29,178 nucleotides of DNA from assembly GCA_023231475.1 (NCBI GenBank), contig JALJEE010002001.1:1-29178 (forward strand). Direction: 5' to 3'. Below are positions 11,021 to 21,625 of the stretch, one piece after another. Position 1 is the first letter of the stretch. Each line of letters opens with the position of its first letter. Origin of the DNA: Seison nebaliae (taxonomy: Eukaryota; Rotifera; Pararotatoria; Seisonacea; Seisonidae). The notes beneath the pieces are model-generated. The model had not been told where the DNA came from and did no database searches. It saw only the letters and a list, made by a program, of their open reading frames with translations. The position numbers and the translations under genes are program-made.

Positions 11021-13863
11021 ACATAATAACAAGTTTCATGTGGAATCACATCAAACTGTTATGTCTTCAATTTCCTTTTTCTTTTCCGTCTAATGATATC
11101 GTTTGAGATGAATTCGTTCGGAATGATAAAATTTACATTCTCTTTCTATTCCATTCCTGCAATGTCATAGGGAATGAGAGAGAGAACTATTAAAATTGAA
11201 GGAATTGTTTATCTTCGATCGGTGGAATTCATCATCAAACAACAGACGATAATTATTCAACGTTTTCGTTCTTTTTTATTTTTCAGAAAAATTTTTGACG
11301 ATCGTTCAACAGAATTCAATAAACTTTCATGCTTTTTACATTTAATTTGCTTCAATTTTCACAATCCATTTGCTTTAAATTTTGCTCCGTTTCATTACCT
11401 GTTGGGGGATATCGGAAGAATTTGTTTTGGTGATAGACGAACTGCTTCAATAATTTGCACTGAAATATTTGTTATAGTTATAAGAAAATAGAATGCTTTG
11501 TAGATTTATTCTTTTTTTCCATCAGATTTCATTATCAGCTTTGTCATTAACAGAATGAGTTTGAAACGAACTAAAACTTAAATGCTTTCGACTGACGCAG
11601 TTTTGGTCATTTATAAGTTCCTCCACATGAGATAACATAATGAGTTTTGTTCTTGCAAATCTATTCCGTATCAGATGTGTAGAATAAGAGAGTAATATGT
11701 TACCATTGATTGAGTAAGTGCCTAAAAAAACGAAATTGGAAAAGTGATTTTAAATTGGAACTATCTTATTAATTTAATATATTTAGTTCGTCAACGCCCC
11801 TCAAAACAACAACGACAACAAGAACAGCAGCACCAACAACTCCCAAAAATAAAATGAATCGAAATTATTATGACACAAATGTCCAATTTGGTGGCGATCG
11901 ATCAGATATCAATAACAACAGCAGTGGACGTATTCGTGATAAGGAGGCGACGTTTGTCTTCACGATTGCAGACAGTAGAGATCTATTGAATCTTGTCTTC
12001 CGATCAGCTATCCAATATAAGAAGAATAATCCAAATGATTATCAGAGTAAGAAGAAGTCGAAGAAACCGTTAAATTATGAACTCAGATCCTCCACTTTTG
12101 CACCAAGACTACCTGCCTATTCCAAAACCGTTACTCAAGAACCAATAAACGATGAATCGGAAAACGATTATTCACAACCACAACAACAACAAGAGAATAA
12201 TCGATATTTAAATCAATCACATAATCAAGAAAATTATTATAATTCTGTTCAACAACAACAACAACAACAACAACAATCATATTTGAATGAAAATAAAAAT
12301 AATTATTATTCAACCAGATCGAAAGCGTCGACGAGAGATCGATATCGAGATCGATCAGCTGATTTATTAGAGAATAAATCAAATCGACAATTAATCGGAT
12401 TTTCTGAAGATGAAATGGAATTAACTGAATCGTACATGAATGCACGAGAAGATCATAATTATTTCAAATATATCACTTGGTTGAATGACCAGGGTGGGAA
12501 TCAGGGTGCTAATCTTCTATTACCGGTGATGGATGCAAACACACAACATACAGCATTAGCTGATCATCAAAATGTTAATTCTTCGAATAATTCCATTCAG
12601 CCATCATCTGCATCGAATCAGAATCGGATGCAGTTGATGCATGTTGACAATAAGAACCTGGTGCGACCTCTTAAACAAGGTGCTGTCGATAAACCGGGCT
12701 GGTTAGCGTTGGATGCGGAAGATACGACGGATAAATTAATCATTTATCAAGAAGAAGATCCCGGTTTTCTCGCTGACCCATCTGCTTCCGATATGAGTGA
12801 AAGATTCCGTTTAGTTATTCGTCGATTCAAAGACACGTCAGTTAATTCATCGACATCATTCGGAAGTCATCGATCAACAGCTAAACAATTTACTTCTTAC
12901 TTTCCCAACAGTGATCTCGATGATTATATCGGTGTGTTCGTCGAATTAACTTCAGTACAAAGTGAGAGAGATGTACCCACATGTATCGAATTGAGTATGT
13001 ATTCGATAGCTGAGGAGACATTCGCTCCCGTTACTCAAAACCGAAAGAAATTAATCGAAGACTTCCAACAACAACAACAAGAACGACAGAGACGTCAAAG
13101 AAGATTGATGAATGATAATCAATCGAATGCTTCTTTTATGTCACATCGATCGAGATCGGAATCGAATTTAAATAGGAAATTAATTGCGATGGGTAAATTA
13201 TTCTCTCAACGTTGCGTCGTTTATGATGCATGTGGTCATTTGTATGGTTGTGAGACGTTGATACCAATCAAACAACTGAAACAACAAACTATCAAATGTC
13301 TTTCTCAGAACAAATTCCTCCAACAACAACAACAACAATCGAAACGCTTAAGTGTTTCATTCTTTTGTGATATCAGAATATATCGTGACAAGAACGCTCG
13401 TTTTCAACGACAACTCAATCCAGTTCTAGCGATACCCAGATCGAAATTGTTTCATGAAACTTATGGTTTCGGTCATTTGACTGATACGGATCGACAGCAA
13501 TATTATCAGAACAGATCTAACAACTATTCGAGACAACAACGAGGATATAATCGACAATTTGATGATGAGGAAAGTGAAATTGATGATAATGGATATGTGG
13601 GAGAAGAACGACCGACGAATGGTCGAATTCCTGAACCGGGAACAGTTAATGATCCAATTACGAGAATTGTCTTAAAACGAGATAATTATGAGAATATTTC
13701 GAATGAAGGAAATTTTGATGGACAACTATTGCCCATTCAATATGTCGCTGCTAATACACCAGCTTTATTGGCACCAGCGAATGATAATGATAAAATAGTT
13801 CGTTCACCTCGTCGCTTAGTGTCTAGTGGATTAGTTACAACCATTCGACGATTTCGTTATTAA
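8845..13863 (+). CDS. Gln/His-rich orphan protein, 2 exons (891 aa)
   Basis: Exons 8845-9443 and 11787-13863 join in phase 2 across a GTTTGT...TTTAG intron and read through without a stop to TAA at 13861. I do not recognise the protein. The ATG at 8845 is the first in a frame bounded by an upstream TAA. The N-terminal exon is low complexity: CAA-encoded Gln runs near residues 33-42 and 65-70, a six-His run near 127-132, and many charged residues. The second exon has more Gln/Asn runs and Ser/Arg-rich stretches but also three ordered-looking parts: about residues 250-280 (ATFVFTIADSRDLLNLVF), about 538-610 (RFRLVIRRF ... YIGVFVELTS), and about 670-730, with GHLYGCETLIPIKQL and LSVSFFCDIRIYRD. 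The last two loosely recall the beta-sandwich spacing of a MATH/TRAF-C domain, which is speculative. The two exons could be separate genes, but the shared phase and composition favour one. Confidence 0.65.
10052..10185. repeat. Cluster of perfect inverted repeats (possible hairpins)
   Basis: GAACAATC at 10052 pairs with GATTGTTC at 10067. The overlapping GAAAATTG at 10060 pairs with CAATTTTC at 10078, so those two hairpins exclude one another. TAAGTGAT at 10099 pairs with ATCACTTA at 10112. GCGTATAT at 10152 pairs with ATATACGC at 10178. All stems are 8 bp and perfect. AT-rich DNA gives some of this by chance. Confidence 0.5.
10784..10908 (-). CDS. Possible terminal exon of a nested minus-strand gene
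   Basis: A minus-strand frame with ordinary codon use reads SGRWTSNGISLRPRYHNGKL and continues to ...LITLSHHRY before a TAA. A possible acceptor (TTGTTCTAG) precedes it at about 10909. The same frame stays open further upstream through the CA/TG microsatellite, where it would encode His-Thr repeats. No family is recognised and no convincing upstream exon was found, so this may be chance. Confidence 0.22.
10977..11016. repeat. TG/CA dinucleotide microsatellite
   Basis: About 20 TG units with a single TT interruption near 10985, inside the long intron of the Gln-rich gene. Confidence 0.95.
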
Positions 13864-13870
13864 TCAATTC

Positions 13871-13893
13871 ACAACAACAACAACAACAACAAC
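13871..13893 (+). repeat. ACA/CAA microsatellite just after the stop codon
   Basis: About seven CAA-type units begin 8 nt after the stop of the Gln-rich gene. The repeat class is the same as that encoding its Gln runs, so expansion of this trinucleotide is not confined to the reading frame. Confidence 0.85.
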
Positions 13894-14204
13894 CATAGTA
13901 CCATTAGTTGAACATAGAAAGAACAAGACAAGCAAATAAGAACAATAATGAAAAGTCAATATATAAATTCAATTTATTCCAATTTTAGATTCTATAAAAT
14001 TTCTCATCGAAAACTATTAATTCTTTTTTCTTTCTTTCGACTCATTCTCTGCTTTCCATCATTTATCTTCTTCTTCTTTCCTCGAACTCTACATTATCAT
14101 TATGGTTTTCTCCTCTTCTAATCTGGAACTCTCACCAAAATTGAAATTGAGAAATTAATTATATATATCATTCTCTCTTCGATCCTTTTCATTGACCTTA
14201 TCAC

Positions 14205-14210
14205 AATAAA
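14205..14210 (+). promoter_or_regulatory. Candidate AATAAA polyadenylation signal of the Gln-rich gene
   Basis: The first plus-strand AATAAA noted downstream of the stop at 13863 that is followed by T-rich DNA. Use is inferred only. Confidence 0.3.
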
Positions 14211-15046
14211 CTTTCACATTTTATATAACATCTTCACTCCATACTCTCCTTCTCATCATCTCGGATGAGAATGAAAAAATAACAATATCAATTATATTAT
14301 TTCGTGTTTAGACTAGACGATCATCTTTAACTCTTCCTCTAATTTGATTCATTTGCAGCTTTAACTCCTGAAACCTTCATTATATTTATTATCTCCATTT
14401 TATCAAATATTACTTCTGTTTATTCATCTCTGCACTTATTTATCATTTCAATCTCTAAAAATTCTATTTCATGTTCGTTCCAATGATGACGAATCAGAAT
14501 AAATTTAATTTTTTTTCTCATTCATCTTTCTCCCAATGTTACACTTCACCCTTTCTTCCTTAAAATGGCACAATAATTCCACCACTGTTTGTCAAAGATA
14601 CTAAAAACTCAACGAAAATTTAATCTACTAATTGAAAGATATTTTCATACAAACTTAAAACTATAAAAACTATTTCATTATTAACACATTTAAAAAACAG
14701 TTGCTTGGAAGTTTCAAATGATTTCGAAACATATATAACCTGCAAAACTTCTACTTTTAATCATTCGATAAATGATTTTGATATAAATATTGAGAATTTA
14801 AAAATTATAATTAAAAAAACCCTTTTTAGCCAAAATTAGAGTTTCAGTCATAGCTTTAATTCAGCTATAGCTACATTTTGTAAACCTCATTTTTTATGAT
14901 GAGATTTTCACTCATAATAAAAGAAATATTCAAATTTTAAGTTTCTCTCAAAGAGAATGGGGACGAACAATTATTCGCAGTCACATGACCGATAGAGTCT
15001 GATGTATTGTCTAACAAAGTAGAATTTGTATCTGAAAAAATTGGAA

Positions 15047-17322
15047 ATGTGGATAGTGAAAAGAAATTTTTTTTTCCCACTCCCGAATGGTCAGACGATC
15101 GATTATGAATATGTCTATCCATCAAATTTGACAGTTGACGAAGTGTTTTATTATATCATCAACATCAGATATCCCACCGTTCCGTCTTACGTCTATCAAG
15201 AGTTGAAAGAAGGATTAGAAGATTTCATCGAACAAACTGAGAATACATGTGCCGATCATGTGGGTGATATGTGTGTTGAGAATGTGTTGGAATTGAAAGA
15301 ACAAATCGATGTGGATAATTTAGTTGGGAATGAGAAGACGAATTTGCAGAATAAATATGAAGAATTTGTCAATTATTGGATCGAATGTTTCGAAGAACAT
15401 GAATATTGGCACACAACAAATCGTTCTTTACGTGGTCGTCGTATATCTGATGCGATCGAACAAAAAATTCACTCGGCCATTGTCCGATCATCGGTGAAAT
15501 ACAATTCAAAATGGAATTTCCATCAACATCGGTTGAATAATCTTTCCAATTTGAATGAGGAGAGTATTCGTTCCGCCTTCTCATTCCTTTATAAGAAAGA
15601 TGTTAATATTCAGAGATATTTACTCTCACAAGAACTCCGTCATACCAGAGAATTGGAAGAACTTTTCCATCAATTTCAAGAGCATGTCCATCACAACATT
15701 TCCACCAATCACGAGACAATTCATCAAAATATTCATAAGAATTCTCATAAAGAAATTATTAATGAAATGATCAAAGAACAAATCGAAATAACAGAAGTTT
15801 TTTCTCCAAATTCAAATTTAATTTCAAAAATTCACAATTTTCCATCGTCAGATAAAAGAAGCGGAATTTAATAGTCGAATAGAACATTTGATTGAGGAGC
15901 AGAAACGTGAATTTCATGAAATTCTCCTTCGTCTTTATGAGGACATGGTCGTTTTCAATAAACCGTCGAAAGATATTGTGTTTCTCTTTTAATCCATTTT
16001 GATGGAATTCGACAATTTCTATTTTTAGAAATATGAAAAATGTTAATTCTTTTGCTCAACTCAAACCATCAACAGACTCGTCAACCACACCGATGAATAG
16101 CGAATATAGTTTTACTGTTCAATTGGGTTCCCAAATGAAGACGATGCATAATATAAAATTGACGAAAATTCAATTTATCGATTTATTACGTCTCCAGAAA
16201 CAGTTGCTAAAATTTGAAATTTATCTTGAAAATTTCATCTTTTCATTTCTAGAAATGTTTCTAATTTATTCGAGATTAATCCTGAGAGACTTATGACAAC
16301 AATGAACATCTTCAGTGATTCTTTAACAGGAATAGCAATTCTTGAAAAATCATTTTCGACGGATGTCGTTGAGAAAAACAGCAGTTTATTCCATTTTTTT
16401 TTTCTTATTTTCATTCTCTTTTGAAAGATGAAGAAAGTTTTCCATTTGGAATAATTTGAAAGATAATTTTTTTCTTTCAGTTTTCCGAAGAATTGTTCGA
16501 TCAAGAACTGATTATTTATTTCCATTATATGATCAACAAATGAAACGAATTCAAGAATATATGACGACTATAAATGCTTCAAAAGTTCAACTTTTTTTTT
16601 GATGTACAAATATTTAATTAATTAATCAATAATTAATATTATTTAATTTTTCCAATTTAATTTATACAAATATTTAATTAATTAATCAATAAATAATATT
16701 ATTTAATTTTTTTCAGGAAAAGAATATGTCAAATATCGGAAATGTTTATGTGACGAAACATGGAAATTTGGATGGAACACATGTCGTTTTTCATGTCATA
16801 ACAAATGACATGTTATCATCAACCGCTAATAAAGGTCAATATATGAACTATCGAATAAAGAACGATGGACTGTCAACTAATATGAAAATTGCTGCGCATA
16901 TTTCTCGACATCCCACCTTAACACACGGAATACGACATGTATTGAAAGCGTGCAATTATTATCAGATTCGGAATGTTTATCTGCCACTTCTAATGGTCGA
17001 TGAGTTAACGGAAGATATGACACTCCAATGGGTTTTGAAACGAGCAGAAACTGTACTTAAATGCGTTAAAGGATTTCTTATACAATTAGGAGCGTGGTCT
17101 ACCAGTACGGATGCGATTTCATCTAAATTCTCCATGTCCAATTCATCAGTTTCATCTTTTATCAATTTACATTTTCTCGTTCCAAATGTTAGTAATTGAA
17201 TTGGTTGAAAATTTAAGAAAATTTCTTTCGTTTAGAATATGTTGAATGAAACGCTAATGGAAATAGCGGATTTAATTCCATCAATTTTCCGTATTACAAG
17301 AAATATCATCCTTGTGAGATAA
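15047..17322 (+). CDS. FERRY3: FERRY complex subunit 3 / C12orf4 homologue, 7 exons
   Basis: C12orf4 (DUF2362 family) is a subunit of FERRY, the five-subunit RAB5 effector on early endosomes that binds mRNAs. Exons: 15047-15796, 15852-15979, 16029-16202, 16253-16383, 16481-16584, 16717-17187, 17236-17322. All phases agree and give 614 aa (human 552). Evidence: the N-terminal FFFPLPNGQTIDYEYVYP segment, the coiled-coil-rich middle, LGSQMKTMHN at about 325-334 (human LGAQLKTMHN), and the conserved C-terminal domain with YVTKHGNLDGTHVVFHV, YLPLLMVDELTEDMTLQW, LKRAETVLKCVKGF at about 536-549, LHFLVPN and DLIPSIFRI. The start is the first ATG after an in-frame TAG at 15020. A further leader exon cannot be excluded. 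Introns are 48-132 nt and all begin GTT. Intron 5 carries a 60-bp tandem duplication. Candidate AATAAA lies at 17389-17394. Confidence 0.9.
16605..16716 (+). repeat. 60-bp tandem duplication inside FERRY3 intron 5
   Basis: The segment starting TACAAATATTTAATTAATTA at 16605 recurs at 16665, exactly 60 bp later, with few differences over about 47 bp. The second copy runs into the acceptor. It explains why this intron (132 nt) is longer than its neighbours (48-97 nt). Confidence 0.9.
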
Positions 17323-17590
17323 TTATATTCATTTTCAAATTATTTATTCATCATATCTTTGGATTGAGTCAAGTCAATTGAGTCTTAGAATAAACGATTA
17401 ATTTTCCCATTTTTTAACTTACTCGTGTTCCTCAACCTTACAAAACTTATTTTTAATAATTCTTATTCTTACAAAGCTTTTTGCTTGTTTTTTTAATAAA
17501 TTCGACTCATCGGAAAATTGTCAAAAGGGAAAAATTGTTTGTTATAAAAATTAGTAACTACTAAAATAAGTTTGATAGGAAAAACTTTTT
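17323..17590. other. FERRY3 3' flank
   Basis: AT-rich spacer with AATAAA at 17389-17394, 67 nt after the FERRY3 stop, as its likely polyadenylation signal. Nothing else recognised. Confidence 0.45.
17580..17584 (-). terminator. RNA polymerase III terminator of tRNA-Gln
   Basis: On the minus strand a TTTTT run lies 6 nt after the 3' end of the tRNA, the usual position for RNA polymerase III termination. Confidence 0.75.
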
Positions 17591-17662
17591 AGGTTCTACC
17601 GAGATTCGAACTCGGGTCACTGGATTCAGAGTCCAGAGTGCTCACCACTACACCATAGAACC
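17591..17662 (-). tRNA. tRNA-Gln-CTG: tRNA-Gln (anticodon CTG)
   Basis: The 72-nt minus-strand sequence folds as a complete cloverleaf: acceptor stem GGTTCTA/TAGAACC, D arm, anticodon stem CTGGA/TCCAG with loop CTCTGAA (anticodon CTG at plus 17627-17629), and T arm CCGAG-TTCGAAT-CTCGG, ending in the U discriminator expected for tRNA-Gln. Internal promoters are visible: A box TGGTGTAGTGG (plus 17645-17655) and B box GTTCGAATC (plus 17603-17611). There is no intron, and CCA is not encoded, as in animals. It closely resembles vertebrate tRNA-Gln(CTG). Confidence 0.97.
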
Positions 17663-17928
17663 TATATTAAATATATGAAATTTTCTATTCTTCCATTGAT
17701 AATTATGTGATCAAATTAAAATAATCCCATTGAAAAATATTTCGAATGTTAACTAAATTTTTATATGTTCCTAAAAATAGGGTGATATCGTTTCTTTGGA
17801 GTTTTTCTCAACATTTCTGGTTACTTTATTACCAATATATTGATGTGGTTGTATATACTTACATATGGAAAAGTTATATAATTGACATTATAATTACTAA
17901 TTATATAACATGAGTTCAATTAGTCAAT

Positions 17929-18060
17929 AATGCCGATTGGCTGAAATCTGTGAATGTCGATGTTATTAATTGTTTGCGAACCATTAATCATTATTTTAAA
18001 TCATTTCCAATCATCAATTATAACGCCCGCCGTCCAGATGGTCTCTTTCCATGTTTCTAT
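17929..18060 (+). CDS. Unidentified coding-looking fragment
   Basis: One plus frame reads NADWLKSVNVDVINCLRT and continues to NARRPDGLFPCFY, open for about 45 codons with protein-like composition, then breaks at TGA soon after 18060. A GTTCTTT donor follows TTCTAT directly. The ORF in the neighbouring frame (17954-18337, hydrophobic) looks like its shadow, although its C-terminal half (about 18170-18337, with FFVERCWHEMPDEM) might be a downstream exon. No family recognised, and a decayed gene fragment is possible. Confidence 0.22.
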
Positions 18061-18528
18061 GTTCTTTGAAAATTATGTTACTTTACATTTTCTGTTATAC
18101 GAATATAGTAAATTTATTAGAAATTCTTTCATCACAGATGTAAGTATTTTATCTTACTTTATATTTCTAGGTCTTATGTTAGATAAATTCTTGTCTTTTT
18201 TGATGAGTATTGATATCTATTACTTTTTCGTTGAGAGATGTTGGCATGAGATGCCTGATGAGATGACGACATCGAAATGTTGGACAACAAATAATCAAAT
18301 AACGACAATCAAATATCTGAGCAATCTAAAAACATGAAGAAAGAAAGTTCTTTTGTGTTCTTCTCAAAGTCCAAGACGAAAAATCAGATCTTAATTATTT
18401 TCTATTCACATTGGATCGATATGATTGTTTCTCTCAACCATGTGAAAAAAATTGACACATTTCTGAAATAATTAACTCAATGACGGCAGTGGACAGAGTC
18501 GTAGGAGTCTCTAACATTATTAGTCTAA

Positions 18529-18620
18529 TTTTTAGGAAAATTGGTGGATGAAATATGACAGTATTCTGACAGTGAACAATACAGGAATACCTTAACATGT
18601 TAACGACATTTTCCTAAAAA
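18529..18620. repeat. 92-bp element bounded by a 13-bp perfect inverted repeat
   Basis: TTTTTAGGAAAAT at 18529-18541 is the exact reverse complement of ATTTTCCTAAAAA at 18608-18620. It could be a hairpin transcript end or a tiny foldback element. No target-site duplication was verified. Confidence 0.5.
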
Positions 18621-18807
18621 ATCAAGCCGAACGTCGTTTTTTTCTTAATTCATCATAATGATGATTGATGTTACCACCTAATTATGAAAGAATTACCATA
18701 AGAGAACTAATTAATTTTTAATAAATTTGAACAAGAATAGAAATAAGAATTAAAAAAAGCTTTAAAAACCTAAAAAGATAAGAATTCTCTTATAAGTAAT
18801 AAAACTT

Positions 18808-21625
18808 TTAGGTGTCATCAGATTTCTGATAAATTTTCAATAACAAAAAATAATCATAGAACATAAACATAAATTCAAGAATTGTAATGATACTCATGCC
18901 GAGATAGAGACCTGTAGCGCCACCAATTCTTGAGAAAAGTTTCAAGACATTAACTAATAATTTTTCCGATTTAATTTCATAATCCATTTTATTGAAATAA
19001 ATGTTCATGCCATAGAAGTTGAATCTACAAATGATTATTTAGATATTATTTTTATGGAAATTTCCTGTTATGGAAACAAATAACTGTTTGCTACAAATTT
19101 TCCCGCATTCACTTTCACTGTGTTCTAATTTACAGTTTGAAATGACTTCATTTTTATAATTCTTTAACTCATCCTCCGTGAAGACAGATATTGTCATTTG
19201 TTTTTCGAATGTATCTTTAGTACAAGATGGCCGAATGCATTGAGCACACATCGTTGAATTTGACGAACCAGTTTTGATCGGTTTCGCCATCAGATAAACA
19301 TAATTACAAAGTGTATTGATAAATTTGGTACAGTATTTAAAGTTGGACTTCTTAAGAGGTCGAACCAACCAATTGTCAGTTAAATTATATTTTTCATCAG
19401 AAAAATATATGCAATGGCAAAAACTCTTGATAACATTATGCCAACAATTATCATAACATGATGTATATTCTTTCATTGACTTTTTACAATCATTTCCTCC
19501 AATTTCATCCGATGATAATAGTTTTTTCTGAAATTTTCACATATTTAATCATTCTAAAAAAACTCAACTTGTCGACGTTCGATAACAATATTATGAATAT
19601 GATTCTTACTCAATATAACTCCACCAAAGACAGACGATGGTTCTCTCGAATGAGAATTCACGAACATTCGGACACCCTGATTAAGTGGTTCATTTGAGAA
19701 GATATTCGTCGAAATATCGTATGGTGAATTTGAATAGAAGACAAGTTGTAGACCCAATTCCTTCCCAGGTAATATTTGAAATGATTTCGATTTGGTAAGC
19801 TGATCGAATAAACTATTATTTTGGCGAAAACAAACACCGTCCGGTTTGAAGACATGGTAGAAAAGCTTAAAAATATTAAGAATTTCCTTCAAACTAAAAT
19901 TCTACAATGTTTCTAACTTTTTTCGGACAAGGAATTTTATTGAAGAGACAAAATATAATATGGTCATTGATAGTCCATGAAAATGTTTTGATGATATCTC
20001 TCATGTTGAATTCTACAAATAATATACCGAGAAATAAATAAAAATAAATACGTAATTATCATTATCAAATATATCTCATATCGATTAAACGTCGTCAGTT
20101 TTCAAAGAAACTTTTTCCTAATTTTCCGACTATTTTCGAGAAAGTTAAAATGGAGAGAATGGATAGAATGGAGTTAAAACAGATAGATAGGTTGTGTTAA
20201 CTAACCGAACTTATTAAATTCCAAAATTTCGTTACCGATGTAATTCAATCTACCATCCAATACCAATGCTTTCCAATAATAATTTCCGTATCCATTAAGA
20301 GATGCTACGGGGGAAAAACTGAAATTTTTATGATCAATGGCATCTGGCGCATTATTGTCAATTGGGATTTGTCGATTAGGAAAGTAATTGTTGAATGAAT
20401 CAATATACTCTTTAATTGTTCTGGTAATCATTGAAAAAAAACATTCTTCGAATGCTGAATGTTTCACATTGAAATTAACGATATAATCAATAATATCGTT
20501 TGCTAGATTAACAAATTTTCCGTTTAATGTATATGGTTCAACTCTTTGAAATATTTTGAAAATAGTGCAGGGAATTGATTTCAGTATTTTGTAAATGAGA
20601 ACAATATTTATCGTGGAATTTTTATATCTTTTCCTAAAATTTGTGATATTGTGCTGGAATGAATTATTGGGGTGGATTTTGTAGAGTGGGTCGTCGTTGG
20701 CTAGTAAGTTGAGATTGCAATTGTCGATAGATAACACTTCCATCCACTTCGCTCTCCAATTTTTGTATGTGTCTTCTTTATATTGAGAATCGATTCTTAC
20801 AGTTTCGAAATCTTTCACCATTTTCCTCGTCTGATAATCAAACCTTTTCATTTCTGCTTCAATAAATTCATTTTTACGATCCAATTCGATATGTTTAAAT
20901 TTTGTATTATTGATTTGGTTAGATGGAATATCAATAATTTGGAAATAATATAAGAAGTATTGATAAGCAGCAAATTCAGAAGCAAATTTTTTGTAACAAC
21001 CAGCGCATTCCAAATATTCGAATATGACGCTATTTATGAAACCGAATAATCTGATTAATCTCTGCCAACTTTTTTGGTTTGTTGCCAAAATATCCAAACA
21101 TTTATCTTTGATTTTATAGTTGTGAAACGTTTTGATGATATACGGATATAAGATCGAACCAAAATTTTGTTTTATCATTATATCGTTCCGACGCATTCGA
21201 CCAATTAAATTAATTAGATCTAATTGTAAACCACCATCAATTTTCTGTTGATTATACAACTTATCGAATCTATTTAAAGAGTAGAATTTGGAATTATTAA
21301 TTTGGATTTATTAATTTATTAATTTATTTGGAGTTAACTGATTGGAATTGCAGATAGTAATTGCAGGTAGTTCTTGAAAGAACTCCTCAGAATTTTCCGT
21401 AACGAAAAACGTTTGAAATTGAACGAATGTTGAAACGTTCATAAACATTGAGTTAATCAACATGCCAACAGCTAATAATTGTAAATGAATTAGAACTAGC
21501 GTTATTTAGAAAGAAATTACACCTGCAAATAATATGGCTCCCCAAATGAATTTGAGTCGTTTAGATTTACTGGAAAATAAGTAATAAATTCCGTGACATG
21601 TTGAATTTTCTCCAAAATCTTCCAT
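18808..21625 (-). CDS. DEG/ENaC family cation channel with an oversized extracellular insert, 7 exons
   Basis: Amiloride-sensitive-type trimeric sodium channel subunit of the plasma membrane. Minus-strand exons: 21625-21523, 21471-21339, 21269-20206, 20012-19918, 19865-19569, 19527-19085, 19024-18808. Phases agree and give 783 aa. Family marks: His11-Gly12 before TM1, TM1 at about 24-47, ELPAITICN just after it, FCLFNKIPC at 454-462, GVCF at 475-478, GKELGLQLVF, IERRQ near 564, the cysteine-rich knuckle/thumb (about 575-700), and TM2 with the G-M-S selectivity filter at 754-756 in a typical IGGATGLYLGMS segment. Exon 3 alone adds about 355 residues between TM1 and the FCLFN block, where ASIC-type channels have roughly 100. 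Intron 4 (52 nt, 19917-19866) was chosen because it gives the family's 15-residue PC-to-C spacing. The exact subfamily (pickpocket, degenerin or other) cannot be told. Confidence 0.88.

Larger units (their letters stand above)
9444..11786 (+). other. 2.3 kb intron of the Gln-rich gene
   Basis: The inferred intron starts GTTTGTG and ends ATTTAG. It is about 50 times longer than most introns here. Inside lie a TG microsatellite, a cluster of perfect inverted repeats at 10052-10085, 10099-10119 and 10152-10185, and several coding-looking pieces on both strands. The clearest is the minus segment 10784-10908. A nested gene or missed exons are possible. Confidence 0.45.
13864..15046. other. 3' region of the Gln-rich gene and spacer before FERRY3
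   Basis: T/C-rich, AT-rich DNA with no recognisable gene. It starts with an ACA repeat and has a candidate AATAAA at 14205-14210 that would give the Gln-rich gene a UTR of about 360 nt. The part from about 14600 on is very AT-rich and probably includes the FERRY3 promoter or leader. A frame open from about 14990 to 15110 overlaps the FERRY3 start in another register and is taken as a shadow. Confidence 0.5.
17663..18807. other. Spacer between tRNA-Gln and the DEG/ENaC 3' end
   Basis: AT-rich. It holds one coding-looking plus-strand fragment (17929-18060) and a 13-bp perfect inverted repeat (18529-18620), both listed separately. No AATAAA is visible for the minus-strand channel; the nearest variant is ATTAAA at 18717-18722 (minus). 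Confidence 0.4.

Noticed and set aside
11174-11491. 105-codon plus ORF in the long intron
   Set aside because: Hydrophobic and Phe/Ile-rich with no family. A segment on the opposite strand looks more protein-like, so this was not called as a gene.
12131-12445. Val-rich minus ORF opposite the Gln-rich gene
   Set aside because: It is the complement of CAA runs in the real plus-strand coding frame.
15026-15046. TTG start for FERRY3
   Set aside because: An ATG follows 21 nt later in the same frame and aligns with the start of the conserved N-terminal segment. TTG initiation is not expected.
17954-18337. A 127-codon hydrophobic ORF as a membrane protein
   Set aside because: Its first half is a shadow of a better-looking frame (17929-18060) and it has no recognised family or balanced composition.
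19866-19917. A 16-nt intron (GTTAGAAACATTGTAG) in the DEG/ENaC gene
   Set aside because: It keeps frame and gives an appealing NFS motif, but the 52-nt choice ending TTTTTAAG also keeps frame and gives the family's 15-residue PC-to-C spacing, with a normal intron size.
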